In this document: piece after piece, positions 18,749-27,016 of the stretch
Position numbering within the stretch: position 1 is the first letter of the stretch
Layout of the letters: each line of letters starts with the position of its first letter
NCBI GenBank assembly: GCA_025451535.1
Contig: JANWKE010000022.1
Location: 1 to 56,774 of the forward strand
DNA: 56,774 bases
From: Verrucomicrobiia bacterium
GTDB lineage: Bacteria > Verrucomicrobiota > Verrucomicrobiia > Limisphaerales > UBA11358
Direction of reading: 5' to 3'
The notes under the pieces: generated by a model
Seen by the model: the letters and a program-made list of their open reading frames with translations, nothing else
What the model was told of the DNA's origin: nothing
Databases searched by the model: none
Position numbers and translations under genes: made by a program

Positions 18749-19345
18749 TCACCGACCGAGGTTGACGGGCCCGTGTTGTTCCTGTCCAAAATAACCGAGC
18801 AAAGTCCGGATCAATAACGTTTCCCGTTCAGCCGTAGCGGGTTGCCCGGTGGCGATGTATCCCTGCCAGGCGATTTGAAGGCCGCTTGGGTTGGTTTTGG
18901 GATTGGTATATAGAAACAACCGGATACCCCGGTTACGGAAAATAACCGGTCGTGAAATGCTGGTTTCGGGAACGCTGGATGATTGCAGTGTCATAATTTG
19001 CCCGGTTGTCTGCGGCGGTGGCGCGGGTACGGTTGTGGTTATCCGATGCTGCTGGTCTGTTACCAATTCATCGGTCAGCGTGCCGGCTATCAGATAATCC
19101 GCCTTTTCCATCGGTACGAGGTTGAAACCTTCACGCTTTAACTCATCCACCAACAAGCGGCCCAACGCCGCATCTTCGGGACTGGGCTGGGGCCGGAGGG
19201 TCAGGGCAATCTTGTCCGCCCGCGTCGGCGAAAATTCCGATTCGTGCCAGGTGCTGACCATGGGATGGCGGGTGGCGCAACCTGCCATTAAAATGACCAG
19301 GGGTGGTAACAACCAGAGCAGCGCGGCAAGCCGGCGGAGTTTCAT
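18749..19345 (-). CDS. lipoprotein of unknown function
   Basis: The protein has 198 residues from ATG 19345 (a longer frame begins at 19384 but lacks a signal at its front). The leader MKLRRLAALLWLLPPLV ends in a lipobox (LMAGC, lipidated Cys at about 22). The mature part looks like the DUF4136-type alpha/beta fold of periplasmic lipoproteins: a strand TRADKIALTLRPQ, a helix DAALGRLLVDELKREGF, then YLIAGTLTDELV. A Pro/Thr-rich loop lies in the middle. No partner is evident. A TTGACA-N17-AATAAG promoter lies just upstream. Confidence 0.8.
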   Translation of the reverse strand: MKLRRLAALLWLLPPLVILMAGCATRHPMVSTWHESEFSPTRADKIALTLRPQPSPEDAALGRLLVDELKREGFNLVPMEKADYLIAGTLTDELVTDQQHRITTTVPAPPPQTTGQIMTLQSSSVPETSISRPVIFRNRGIRLFLYTNPKTNPSGLQIAWQGYIATGQPATAERETLLIRTLLGYFGQEQHGPVNLGR

Positions 19346-19373
19346 TGGAAAAATATTTTTACGTGAACGGTAA

Positions 19374-19402
19374 CTTATTGGCAATGGCTTTCAATTTGTC
19401 AA
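19374..19402 (-). promoter_or_regulatory. sigma-70-like promoter of the lipoprotein gene
   Basis: On the minus strand TTGACA (19402-19397), 17 bases, AATAAG (19379-19374), then 28 bases to the ATG at 19345. The -35 is perfect and the -10 is weak. Confidence 0.5.
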
Positions 19403-19676
19403 GCGGAGGAAAATATTTTACTTGTGGGCGATTGGGATTGAACTTTCCTGTGTGCCAACTGTCAAAACCGGTGGCGTTGGTGGAGCTGGTGGCCGGACGA
19501 AGGGAATGGTTTTGTTTTTTTGCGGAGGGAAAAATCGGCGGCACAATTTATGCGGTTCTTTCTGACGTGTTCAGCGACGAAACGATGAAGCGCCGAGGTG
19601 AGAGTAAAGGGAGTATAAAGTCATTTTAGGAGATGGCTGCCGGTCTTCCGCAAGTTGCACAGTTGACGTTGACGTT
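19403..19676. other. gap between lipoprotein and 142-residue membrane protein genes
   Basis: A frame of about 108 codons crosses this region and the start of the lipoprotein gene on the other strand, but it has no recognisable domain and composition unlike its neighbours; I do not call it. No strong hairpin or promoter was seen apart from the one on its left edge. Confidence 0.4.
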
Positions 19677-20105
19677 ATGGAAAAAAAATCCTTCCTGACA
19701 AGGATTGTCTTGTATCAAAACCTTGGTTTTCTGGCGGTGATTGTGCTTTGTTATCTTGATGAGTTGCTCAAGTTGCCAACGTTGATCTTCTCCGACCACC
19801 CTTTCGCCTTCGTTTACCGCCGGTCCACGCTGGAGATGCTGCTCTTTCTGGCGGTCTGGCTGCTGGTGAGCAAATCAACGCGCCGGTTGCTGAAACGGGT
19901 CCGGCAATTGGAAGAGTTCCTGCGTGTGTGCGCCTGGTGTCGGCGCATTGATTTCAAGGGAGAATGGATGCCACTGGAGGATTTCATGGAGCAGGGATTT
20001 GATACACCGACCACGCACGGCATCTGTCCGGACTGTCTGCGTGAGAGAAAAGAGGCGCTGGCCCGGTCCAGAATCGCCCAGAATGCCGAACCTGTGACAA
20101 GTTGA
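19677..20105 (+). CDS. two-TM membrane protein with C-terminal Cys4 'sensor-tail' zinc motif
   Basis: A 142-residue protein with two membrane segments (about residues 15-35 and 58-75) followed by a helix (STRRLLKRVRQLEEFL) and a Cys tail: VCAWCRRI, then GEWMPLEDFM, then THGICPDCLRE. This Cys-x2-Cys ... T-H-G-I-C-P-x-C tail is what I know from the ends of PAS and histidine-kinase-like sensor proteins, where it probably binds zinc. Here it stands alone on a short membrane anchor. Coiled coil likely links the two parts. Function unknown; signalling or redox sensing is an inference. ATG 19677. Confidence 0.8.
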   Translation: MEKKSFLTRIVLYQNLGFLAVIVLCYLDELLKLPTLIFSDHPFAFVYRRSTLEMLLFLAVWLLVSKSTRRLLKRVRQLEEFLRVCAWCRRIDFKGEWMPLEDFMEQGFDTPTTHGICPDCLRERKEALARSRIAQNAEPVTS

Positions 20106-20127
20106 CCCGGCCGCGGAAAGCCGGTTT

Positions 20128-21198
20128 TCAGCGAAGTTTTTCCACCTGGATTCGGTTGGATTCATTCATTCCCAGTTGGAGCAAGGCGGCATTCGAGTAG
20201 AGTTCCGGGTTGGGTTTGAACCCCGGCGCTTGAATGATGAGGCGTTCGCGGTCGAGTTCGCGAATGGCGAGCGTATCCAGCGCGACCGGATCACGGCTGA
20301 ACCAAAGTTGATTTAACACCGTTGAATATTGCAGCAATCCCCTGGCGCCGCCGGCGTACTGGCCAATCAACGCGTCGGTGATGTTGAGCGCAACCCGGTC
20401 GCCGAGCGCGGGCAGGGCGTAAATTTCCGGCACGGCAACGGCGAGCCGTTCCGAATCACCCTGGAAACGCCGGGTATTATCCACACTGCCCATCGCGAGG
20501 CCGTAAAGATGGCCGCAAACGCCGACCGCATCCTGATTCAGCAGCGGCGCGATGCTTATAATTTTGGTGATTTGACGGCTGACCAACAGGGAAACGAAGG
20601 ACTTTTTGCCAACCTCCGGGCCCTTTCGCCCGAATTCAAAATCGCCCCAGACGAGCTGGCCGATAATGGGCGTGTCGGGCAGATAGAAGTTTGTCGGGTC
20701 GTAACCTGCCTGGGTGCTGCCGGCGGCACGCACACCGAGCCGGGCAGCGAGTTTAAAAAATCCCGCGGCGCGTAAATCGCCATCATCCCTGTCCCAGATG
20801 ATGACATGGCCGGGTGGCAACCCGGCGGCGAGCAGCCCGTGAATCACCGCTGCGACGACGGCCGGGCGGGTGCCGTTGATCGGCCCGGCGGCGGAAAAGA
20901 CCTTGATGCCGACGATGTCCTGCGACGAGACCAGACTGCGCCAGGCTTCGGCGACAGTCGGTTTGCCGGTGAAATTGGTGATGCCGCGATTGACCATGTC
21001 CTGCACACAGGCGGTGTTCGGTTGGTACTGGTGGGTGGCGTTGGAATTTTCGACGATCAGCACGTGGGCGCGCGCGCCACCGGACTGCCGCAACGATAAA
21101 TCGGCGGCTTGAACCTGCGGGCAGGCGAACCCGAGGGTGCCTATCGCCATCAGCCGGTAAAGCGCTTGAATGAATTTGGCCAGTGCGTTTCTTGACAC
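20128..21198 (-). CDS. exported DUF362 family protein
   Basis: A 356-residue protein with an N-terminal signal (hydrophobic MAIGTLGFACPQVQA) and a DUF362 body: blocks DIVGIKVFSAAGPINGTRP, ITKIISIAPLLNQDAVGVCGHLYGL and LNITDALIGQ are characteristic. DUF362 proteins are often linked to iron-sulfur domains but no Cys cluster exists here; the activity is not known. The longest start is GTG 21198; a shorter ATG at 21150 also leaves a signal peptide. The divergent TPR gene begins only 12 bases away from the GTG, so the two share a very small control region unless the shorter start is used. Confidence 0.85.
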   Translation of the reverse strand: MSRNALAKFIQALYRLMAIGTLGFACPQVQAADLSLRQSGGARAHVLIVENSNATHQYQPNTACVQDMVNRGITNFTGKPTVAEAWRSLVSSQDIVGIKVFSAAGPINGTRPAVVAAVIHGLLAAGLPPGHVIIWDRDDGDLRAAGFFKLAARLGVRAAGSTQAGYDPTNFYLPDTPIIGQLVWGDFEFGRKGPEVGKKSFVSLLVSRQITKIISIAPLLNQDAVGVCGHLYGLAMGSVDNTRRFQGDSERLAVAVPEIYALPALGDRVALNITDALIGQYAGGARGLLQYSTVLNQLWFSRDPVALDTLAIRELDRERLIIQAPGFKPNPELYSNAALLQLGMNESNRIQVEKLR

Positions 21199-21210
21199 GT
21201 CAAGGCGTGG

Positions 21211-22914
21211 ATGCTACCACCAACGGCGATGCTGGCCACAAAAAACATAAGCTGGTGCGGCGTAATCGTTTTTCTGGCGCTGGCCATTTTTCTAACTGGC
21301 TGCGGACCGGCGGGACCGCGCGCGCTGCTCAAAGGGGAAAAACTTCTGAGCAGCGGTGATTATTCGGGCGCGGTGGCGGAGTTGAAAACGGCGACGTCGC
21401 TGATGTCCACCAACGCGCAGGCATGGAATTATCTGGGTGACGCCTACCAGCACGCCGACCAGCCTGCCGACGCAGCGCTGGCGTATCAACGCGCCCTGGC
21501 CCTGGACCGTGATTTAGTGGAGGCGCATTACAATCTGGGTTGTTTATGGTTGGAACAAAACAAGCCCGACGTCGCCCGGACCGAATTCACCGCTTATGTG
21601 CTCCGCCGCAGCAAGGATCCCGAGGGCTGGACCAAATTGGGCATGGCCCAGTTGCGCTTGCATGATCTCACCGCGGCGGAAAAAGCCTTCAATACGGCGC
21701 TGGCCATAAACTCAAATGGCGCCGGAGCGCTGAATGGCCTTGGCCTTGCCCAGATGCAGCGGGGCCGCCCGCGCGACGCGGCGCAGTATTTCACCGCCGC
21801 TAAACGGGCACAGCCGGATTACGCGCCCGCGCTGTTGAATCTGGCAACGGTGGCGCGGCAATATCTGCATGATAACGCGCTGGCACTGCAAAATTACCGC
21901 GCGTATCTCGCGTTGACCCCGCACCGGCCGGATTGGGACCAGGTAAATGCCATCGCCGATAATTTGGAACAAACGATGAATGGCACGACCAATCTGGCGG
22001 GATCAAACCGTCAGGTGGCTTCAGTTCCGCCGCGATCTTCGCCGACCACGGGAACCCCGACCCTGGCCCGTTCCAATCCTGGTTCGTCCCGTGGATCGGA
22101 ACCGGAAGCTGCCCGGGTTCAGCCGGCACCCGCTCCCATAAAGACGCCGGGTCTGCTTGCTTCCGGAGAAGCGCCCCCGAAACAGACCAACGGGAGGCCC
22201 GGCGTTTTGCACCAGATCAACCCCATGAACTGGTTTCGCAACGCTTCGCCCGAGCCGAAAGAAACGCGGGTGGCTTCATCGAATACGAACCATACCCCGG
22301 TAAAGACCGCGCCGAGCACCAGCAACCTGACCGCGTTCGGCACGCCCATGCACGCCCAGACCAAACCGGTGCGCCTGATTCAGCCCGCACCGCCATCGTT
22401 TCCGCGTTATTTATATCTTTCGCCGACTCCCCCCCGGCCCGGCAACCGGCCGGCGGCCGGTCGCGCTTTTGCGCGAGCGCAACAATTTGAACAGGACAAG
22501 CAGTATTTGGACGCGCTGGACTCGTATCGCGAGGCGGCCCGGCTGGATCCAGGCTGGTTTGAGGCGCAATACAATTGCGGTGTGATGGCTTATCGTCTGG
22601 GTGATTTCAACGAGTCATTGCCCGCTTATGAGATGGCACTGGCCATCCAGCCGGATTCCGTGGGCGCGCGTTATAATTTCGCCCTGGGGTTGCAGGCCGC
22701 CGGTTATGTGACCGACGCCGTGAATGAATTGAAGAAAATTCTCGCGTCGAAATCGGATGACGTTCGCGCACATCTGGCGCTCGGCAATATTTACGCGCAG
22801 CAGTTGTATGATGTGCCGCAGGCGCGGACGCAGTATTTGCGAGTGCTGCAACTGGACCCGGGCAATGCGCAAGCGGCCGAAATCCAATTCTGGCTTTCGT
22901 CAAACCCGCCCTGA
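21211..22914 (+). CDS. TPR-repeat lipoprotein
   Basis: A 567-residue lipoprotein: leader with lipobox LTGC (Cys31), at least five tetratricopeptide repeats at about residues 38-240 (for example AWNYLGDAYQHADQPADAALAYQRALALD), a Pro/Ser/Thr-rich disordered stretch at about 255-405, and three more repeats at about 420-560 ending shortly before the stop. TPRs mediate protein-protein contacts; by location in the envelope it could scaffold assembly or secretion complexes. ATG 21211 or 21229. The gene precedes cvpA and dnaG on the same strand with gaps of about 50 and 40 bases, a likely operon. Confidence 0.9.
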   Translation: MLPPTAMLATKNISWCGVIVFLALAIFLTGCGPAGPRALLKGEKLLSSGDYSGAVAELKTATSLMSTNAQAWNYLGDAYQHADQPADAALAYQRALALDRDLVEAHYNLGCLWLEQNKPDVARTEFTAYVLRRSKDPEGWTKLGMAQLRLHDLTAAEKAFNTALAINSNGAGALNGLGLAQMQRGRPRDAAQYFTAAKRAQPDYAPALLNLATVARQYLHDNALALQNYRAYLALTPHRPDWDQVNAIADNLEQTMNGTTNLAGSNRQVASVPPRSSPTTGTPTLARSNPGSSRGSEPEAARVQPAPAPIKTPGLLASGEAPPKQTNGRPGVLHQINPMNWFRNASPEPKETRVASSNTNHTPVKTAPSTSNLTAFGTPMHAQTKPVRLIQPAPPSFPRYLYLSPTPPRPGNRPAAGRAFARAQQFEQDKQYLDALDSYREAARLDPGWFEAQYNCGVMAYRLGDFNESLPAYEMALAIQPDSVGARYNFALGLQAAGYVTDAVNELKKILASKSDDVRAHLALGNIYAQQLYDVPQARTQYLRVLQLDPGNAQAAEIQFWLSSNPP

Positions 22915-22966
22915 GCATGGAACGGATTTTGCTGGCAGATGTGGCTAAAACCTGGATTTCAGCCCT

Positions 22967-23599
22967 ATGTTTGCCATTTCCATGCAATCTCTGGCGTCAA
23001 ACAGCCTGTCCCTGAGCTGGTTTGATGCCGTGGTCGTCCTCGTGCTGGTGTTCGGTCTCTTTCGCGGCCGTAAAAACGGCATGTCGAAGGAAATTCTGCC
23101 GTTGTTCACCTGGCTTGGCATCGTCCTCGTCGGCGGATTGTTTTACTCGCAGGTGGCCAAATTGCTTGTCAATCTGGCGCACTTGGATCTGCTCACCAGT
23201 GATATTCTGGGATATGCGATTCTGGCGTTGCTCGTTTTTATGATTTTTTCGATGCTCAAACGTCCTTTGGCCTTGAAGCTGTTTGGCAGCAACCTGTTTG
23301 GCAGTGCCGAGTATTACCTCGGGACGCCCTCCGGCATGGTGCGATACATCTGCGTTTTGCTGTTCGCGTTGTCCTTTCTGAATGCGCGCCATTTCACGAC
23401 GGCACAAATCGAGGCCGATAACAAATACCAGGAACGCTGGTATGGAGCGCATTTCTTCCCCGGTTGGTATACCGTGCAGAATCAAGTTTTTGAAAAGTCC
23501 TTTACCGGGCCTTACGTTAAAAAGTATCTTGCCGTGTTGCTGATTGACCCCGTCGTGGCAGGCAGTGGTTCTGTGGCCTCGGATGAGCCGGCCCAGTGA
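22967..23599 (+). CDS. CvpA family inner-membrane protein
   Basis: A 210-residue protein whose first half has four membrane segments and the CvpA pattern: WFDAVVVLVLVFGLFRGRKNGMSKEILPLFTW at residues about 18-49 and a Gly/Ser-containing loop later. CvpA is known from colicin V production and envelope homeostasis; its biochemical role is unclear. The C-terminal third (about residues 135-210) is soluble and not part of the Pfam core. It lies between the TPR lipoprotein and dnaG, close enough to be cotranscribed. Confidence 0.85.
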   Translation: MFAISMQSLASNSLSLSWFDAVVVLVLVFGLFRGRKNGMSKEILPLFTWLGIVLVGGLFYSQVAKLLVNLAHLDLLTSDILGYAILALLVFMIFSMLKRPLALKLFGSNLFGSAEYYLGTPSGMVRYICVLLFALSFLNARHFTTAQIEADNKYQERWYGAHFFPGWYTVQNQVFEKSFTGPYVKKYLAVLLIDPVVAGSGSVASDEPAQ

Positions 23600-23639
23600 C
23601 CGGCTGCGGGGGCCGGGCAGCGACAAACGCTGAACCAGC

Positions 23640-25505
23640 ATGGCCGGCACGATTTCTCCCGCAATCCTTGAACGCATTCGCGCCGCCAGTGACATTGTGG
23701 ATGTCATTGGCTCGTATCTGCCGTTGAAAAAGGCCGGAGCGAACTTTGTCGCGCTCTGTCCGTTTCACAAGGAAAAGACCCCCAGCTTCAATGTCAATCC
23801 GCACCGCCAGATTTTCCATTGTTTCGGCTGCCACAAGGGCGGCGACGTATTCACCTTTGTCAAGGAATACGAGAACATCGGCTTCGTGGACGCCGTGCGC
23901 CGGCTGGCCGACCGCGGGAAAATTCCCCTCGAATTCGACCAAAATCCCCACGAACAGCAATCCCGCCATCTCAAGGACCAGTTGCTCCAGATTCATGAGC
24001 AGATCGCGCAACGCTGGCAGAACTGCCTGCTCAATGAAGCCGTGGGACAGGTTGCCCGCGATTATCTGGCCAAACGGGGTGTGTCACCCGAAGCTGTAAA
24101 ACTCTTCCGTTTGGGCGCGGCGCCGCCAAGCTGGGACGACACGGTCAATTGGGCAAAAAGCAAGGGCCATGAACTGACGCTGGTCGAAAAAGCCGGACTC
24201 ATTATTCAGAAGTCAGAAGGTGGAAGTCAGAAAGCGGAAGGGGAAGATGCGAAATCTGACCTCCAGGCTCCGACTTCCGACCTCCGTCGTTACTACGACC
24301 GGTTTCGCGGGCGTCTGATTTTCCCCATCTGTGACGAGCAGGGCAGGGTGGTTGGCTTCAGCGGCCGGGTTTTGGCCGGCGACGAAAAAACCGCCAAATA
24401 TGTCAACTCACCGGAAACACCCATTTTCACCAAGAGCAAGGTCTTCTTCGGCCTCGACAAGTCGAAACGCGCAATTCTGGATGCCGGTTGCGCGATCATC
24501 TGCGAAGGCCAGCTTGATTTAATCGCCTGTTTCATGGCCGGCGTGCAAAACATCGTCGCACCGCAAGGCACTGCTTTTACCGACCAGCACGCCCGCATCC
24601 TCAAGCGATACGTGAATGAAGTTGTGCTCTGTTTCGATTCGGACGAGGCCGGTCAGAACGCGGCCGTGCGCTCGCTCGACCATTTGCTCGCGTCCGATCT
24701 GGCCGTGCGCGTGGCCGTGGTGCCTGCGCCGCACGACCCGGACAGTTTCATCAAGGCCAACAGCGGCGAGGCCTTCCGCAAACTCGTCGAAAACGCTGAA
24801 GGATTTTTTGATTATTTGTTGACCCGGCTATGCCAGCAGAATGACGTGAGCAGCGACAAGGGCCGGAATGCAATTTTGCGCGGCATGGCCGAAGCCGTCT
24901 ACAAAACCGGCAATTCCGTGCTGGTTGATACCTATGCCCAAAAGACCGCGTTGCGGCTCGGAGTTTCGCCGGAGTCGGTACGCGCAGAATTTGCCAGGGT
25001 CCGGAAGTCGGAAGTCGGAAATCAGAGGTCGGAAAATGAAGAATTGGCCGCCGCCGAACCCGAAGCGTCACGTCCGTCGAATCATGAATTTCATCTGCTC
25101 AAACTGCTGTTGTTGCACGATGAATTGGTTGCCTGGGCCGCGTTGCATCTGGATGTGAGCTGGATGGTGCATCCGCTCGTCCGGCAAATCGTCATCCAAC
25201 GGTTCACGGCGCAGACGAATGAGACCTGGAGAAGCCTCGCTGCCTTTTTAGACGAATGTGAAACGCCGGAGATGCGGGCACTCGTTACCGAGGCCGTGGC
25301 CGAAGACCGCAAAATTCCCAATCCCGAACAGCAACTGGCCGATGTGACGCTGAAACTGCGCAATCAATTCCTGGACCGGCAGATAGCCGTTATGCTTCAA
25401 AGAACCAGCCAGCCGGATATGTCCGATGCCGAAAAAGTTGAATTGCTGCGCCAGCAGCAAAAGCTGCGTGAACAGAAGCGCGAGCCGCTCGCACCGGTAA
25501 ATTAA
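23640..25505 (+). CDS. dnaG: DNA primase DnaG
   Basis: Makes RNA primers for DNA replication. The zinc-binding domain has C40, H43, C61 and C64 (CPFHKE ... HCFGC); the catalytic core contains RFRGRLIFPICDEQGRVVGFSGR near residue 220; the TOPRIM domain has CEGQLD near 288 (canonical EGYMD) and FDSDEAG near 333; the C-terminal helicase-binding part follows. The total of 621 residues is normal. Two blocks look inserted: a repeat-derived Lys/Ser/Glu stretch between the zinc domain and core (24208-24285) and another at 25003-25036 between TOPRIM and the C-terminal domain. Both sit in interdomain linkers, so function should be kept. Confidence 0.97.
   Translation: MAGTISPAILERIRAASDIVDVIGSYLPLKKAGANFVALCPFHKEKTPSFNVNPHRQIFHCFGCHKGGDVFTFVKEYENIGFVDAVRRLADRGKIPLEFDQNPHEQQSRHLKDQLLQIHEQIAQRWQNCLLNEAVGQVARDYLAKRGVSPEAVKLFRLGAAPPSWDDTVNWAKSKGHELTLVEKAGLIIQKSEGGSQKAEGEDAKSDLQAPTSDLRRYYDRFRGRLIFPICDEQGRVVGFSGRVLAGDEKTAKYVNSPETPIFTKSKVFFGLDKSKRAILDAGCAIICEGQLDLIACFMAGVQNIVAPQGTAFTDQHARILKRYVNEVVLCFDSDEAGQNAAVRSLDHLLASDLAVRVAVVPAPHDPDSFIKANSGEAFRKLVENAEGFFDYLLTRLCQQNDVSSDKGRNAILRGMAEAVYKTGNSVLVDTYAQKTALRLGVSPESVRAEFARVRKSEVGNQRSENEELAAAEPEASRPSNHEFHLLKLLLLHDELVAWAALHLDVSWMVHPLVRQIVIQRFTAQTNETWRSLAAFLDECETPEMRALVTEAVAEDRKIPNPEQQLADVTLKLRNQFLDRQIAVMLQRTSQPDMSDAEKVELLRQQQKLREQKREPLAPVN
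24208..24285. repeat. repeat-derived insert in dnaG, site 1
   Basis: Carries two copies of AAGTCAGAA separated by GGTGG, followed by TCTGACCTCC and GACTTCCGACCTCCG, which are approximate complements, so the unit is an imperfect palindrome. It encodes the low-complexity linker KSEGGSQKAEG.. and lies between the zinc-binding and catalytic domains. Confidence 0.65.
25003..25036. repeat. repeat-derived insert in dnaG, site 2
   Basis: Tandem GGAAGTCGGAAGTCGGAAATCAGAGGTCGG units, related to the insert at 24208-24285. Encodes RKSEVGNQRSENE in a linker. Confidence 0.6.
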
Positions 25506-25508
25506 ACA

Positions 25509-25533
25509 GGCGCAATCCGGACCGGATTGCGCC
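25509..25533. terminator. hairpin between convergent dnaG and cytochrome genes
   Basis: A perfect 10-bp stem (GGCGCAATCC / GGATTGCGCC) with a five-base loop begins four bases after the dnaG stop. The T-tract behind it is poor (TTACTTG). The gene on the other strand ends at 25566, so it may end both transcripts. Confidence 0.6.
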
Positions 25534-25565
25534 TTACTTGTCACTCGTCACTTGTCACGTGTCGC

Positions 25566-25991
25566 TCATTTTGCGCCTTGATCAATCCACGCACGGATCA
25601 GACCGATCTGCTCCGGGGTGAGCGGCCCGATATGCGCCCGGTTGTGCTGTGGCGGCATCCAATCATCATCATCCTTGCTCAGGTGCGCGACCCGCAACAC
25701 CAGCGAACTTTTGGCGCTGTTGCCGGCAATGATGGCCTTGCCCTCCTTGCCGCCTTTGAGCGCGCCGTCAAGGCTGTCAAGCTTGAGCCGGCCTTTGGGC
25801 TTGTCACCGCTGTGGCATTTGGTGCAGGAATTGTCAAAAATGGGTTTGATGTCGCCGGTATAAGTCACACCTTGTTTGGCCGCGGCGGGAGGCAGCGTGC
25901 CCGGTGTGGCGTCATCGGCGGTTGCGGTTAAGGCCAATCCCAGCGGAACGGCCAGGGCAAATGTCAGTTTAATCCAGGTTTGATTTTTCAT
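25566..25991 (-). CDS. small exported cytochrome c (planctomycete-type domain)
   Basis: A 141-residue periplasmic c-type cytochrome: signal peptide ending near ALTATADD, then YTGDIKPIFDNSCTKCHSGDKPKGRLKLDS, where C-x2-C-H binds heme covalently. MPPQ about 50 residues later may provide the distal Met ligand. The sequence is the 'PSCyt1' type widespread in Planctomycetes and Verrucomicrobia, usually fused to large DUF1553/DUF1549 proteins; here it is alone. It ends LIRAWIDQGAK as these domains normally do. ATG 25991. Probably an electron carrier, partner unknown. Confidence 0.92.
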   Translation of the reverse strand: MKNQTWIKLTFALAVPLGLALTATADDATPGTLPPAAAKQGVTYTGDIKPIFDNSCTKCHSGDKPKGRLKLDSLDGALKGGKEGKAIIAGNSAKSSLVLRVAHLSKDDDDWMPPQHNRAHIGPLTPEQIGLIRAWIDQGAK

Positions 25992-26115
25992 TATTTCGCT
26001 TATTTTGGAGACAATTGAAACTTAAGATGGTTAAAAGAGCAAAAGGTTTCAACCAAAAAGTCAGTTTTTGAAGCGCCCGCTTGCGGAGGGCACGGTCCTG
26101 GGCTAACCCTTTCGC

Positions 26116-26967
26116 GTGAAACGCGATGAATTCGGCGATGCCGCGCTGGTGGTGCTGGGCCACGGCACGGAGCAGAATGCCGGTTCCGCCGCGCCGGTTT
26201 ATCAGCACGCGGCGGAATTGCGCCGCCGGAAACTCTTCGCCGAAGTGCGCGAGGCGTTCTGGAAACAGGAACCGCCCATCAAAATCGTCCTGGCGAGCCT
26301 TTCCACTCCCCGCGTGTTCATCGTGCCGCTTTTCATCAGCGAAGGCTATTTCAGCGACGAAGTGATTCCCCGTGAACTCGGCTTTGCCGGTCACTCGTCA
26401 CTCGTCACTCGCCACTCGTCACTGTTATATTGCCGGCCCGTCGGTTCGCACGACAGCATGACGAATGTGATATTGTGTCGTGCAAAAGAGATTGTGGAAA
26501 AGTACCCATTCCCGCGTGCGCCCAGGCCGGCAGAGATCACATTGTTCATCGCCGGCCACGGCACGGAGAAAAACGAAAATTCGCGCCAGCCGGTTGACCG
26601 GCAGGTGGAATTGATCCGCGCGTTGAACCTTGATGGCGGCGTGCACGCGATTTTCCTTGAAGAAAGTCCGCGCATTTCCGAATGCTACCGGCTCGCGCAG
26701 ACGAAAAGCCTGGTGGTGGCGCCCTTTTTTATCAGCGACGGCCTGCACACGCAGGAAGACATTCCGGTGTTGCTGGGCGAAGCGCGGGCAGCTGTTCGCC
26801 AGCGGCTGGCCGCCGGACAGCCGACGTGGCGCAATCCGACGGAGAAAAACGGGAAACGGGTCTGGTACACGCCGGCCATCGGCAGCGAGCCGCACCTGGC
26901 TGACGTGATTTTGGAGCGGGTGCGGGAAGCTTGTAGGAGTCGAGGTGACGAGACTCGAACTGAATAG
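26116..26967 (+). CDS. cbiX: CbiX-type sirohydrochlorin chelatase family protein, two-domain
   Basis: Cobalt or iron chelatase-like protein of B12/siroheme synthesis; 283 residues with two CbiX domains. Each begins with the metal-binding motif: VVLGHGT (H16) and LFIAGHGT (H148). The second half also has PFFISDGLHTQEDIP. GTG start at 26116. Two parts look repeat-derived: residues about 92-103 (GHSSLVTRHSSLL, coded by tandem TCACTCG units, 26389-26424) in the linker between domains, and the last dozen residues, coded by the left arm of a palindrome (26931-26999). No other cobalamin synthesis genes are adjacent, though a PduO-type adenosyltransferase is in the window at 46909. Metal specificity unknown. 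Confidence 0.85.
   Translation: MKRDEFGDAALVVLGHGTEQNAGSAAPVYQHAAELRRRKLFAEVREAFWKQEPPIKIVLASLSTPRVFIVPLFISEGYFSDEVIPRELGFAGHSSLVTRHSSLLYCRPVGSHDSMTNVILCRAKEIVEKYPFPRAPRPAEITLFIAGHGTEKNENSRQPVDRQVELIRALNLDGGVHAIFLEESPRISECYRLAQTKSLVVAPFFISDGLHTQEDIPVLLGEARAAVRQRLAAGQPTWRNPTEKNGKRVWYTPAIGSEPHLADVILERVREACRSRGDETRTE
26389..26424. repeat. tandem TCACTCG/TCACTCGTCAC repeat inside the chelatase gene
   Basis: GGTCACTCG followed by three more TCACTCG-like units and GTCACTG. The same motif (TCACTCGTCACTTGTCAC) occurs between the dnaG hairpin and the cytochrome stop at 25540-25557. Confidence 0.65.
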
Positions 26968-26999
26968 AAGTCAGAGACTCCTTACGTCGTCTCCTACAA
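26931..26999. repeat. palindromic element overlapping the 3' end of the chelatase gene
   Basis: Arms start TTGTAGGAG and end CTCCTACAA; over 26 bases per arm 21 positions pair, with a 17-base loop. The stop codon (26965-26967) is in the loop region, so the left arm is translated. No T-run follows, but the structure could still end transcription. Confidence 0.75.
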
Positions 27000-27016
27000 A
27001 GCATTGAATTTAATCT

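Noticed and set aside
19303-19629. 108-codon frame between the lipoprotein and membrane protein genes
   Set aside because: It overlaps the lipoprotein start and promoter, and shows no motif or family pattern.
26389-26424. CRISPR-like array
   Set aside because: Units are 7-11 bases with no spacers and lie in a coding region; no cas genes in the window.
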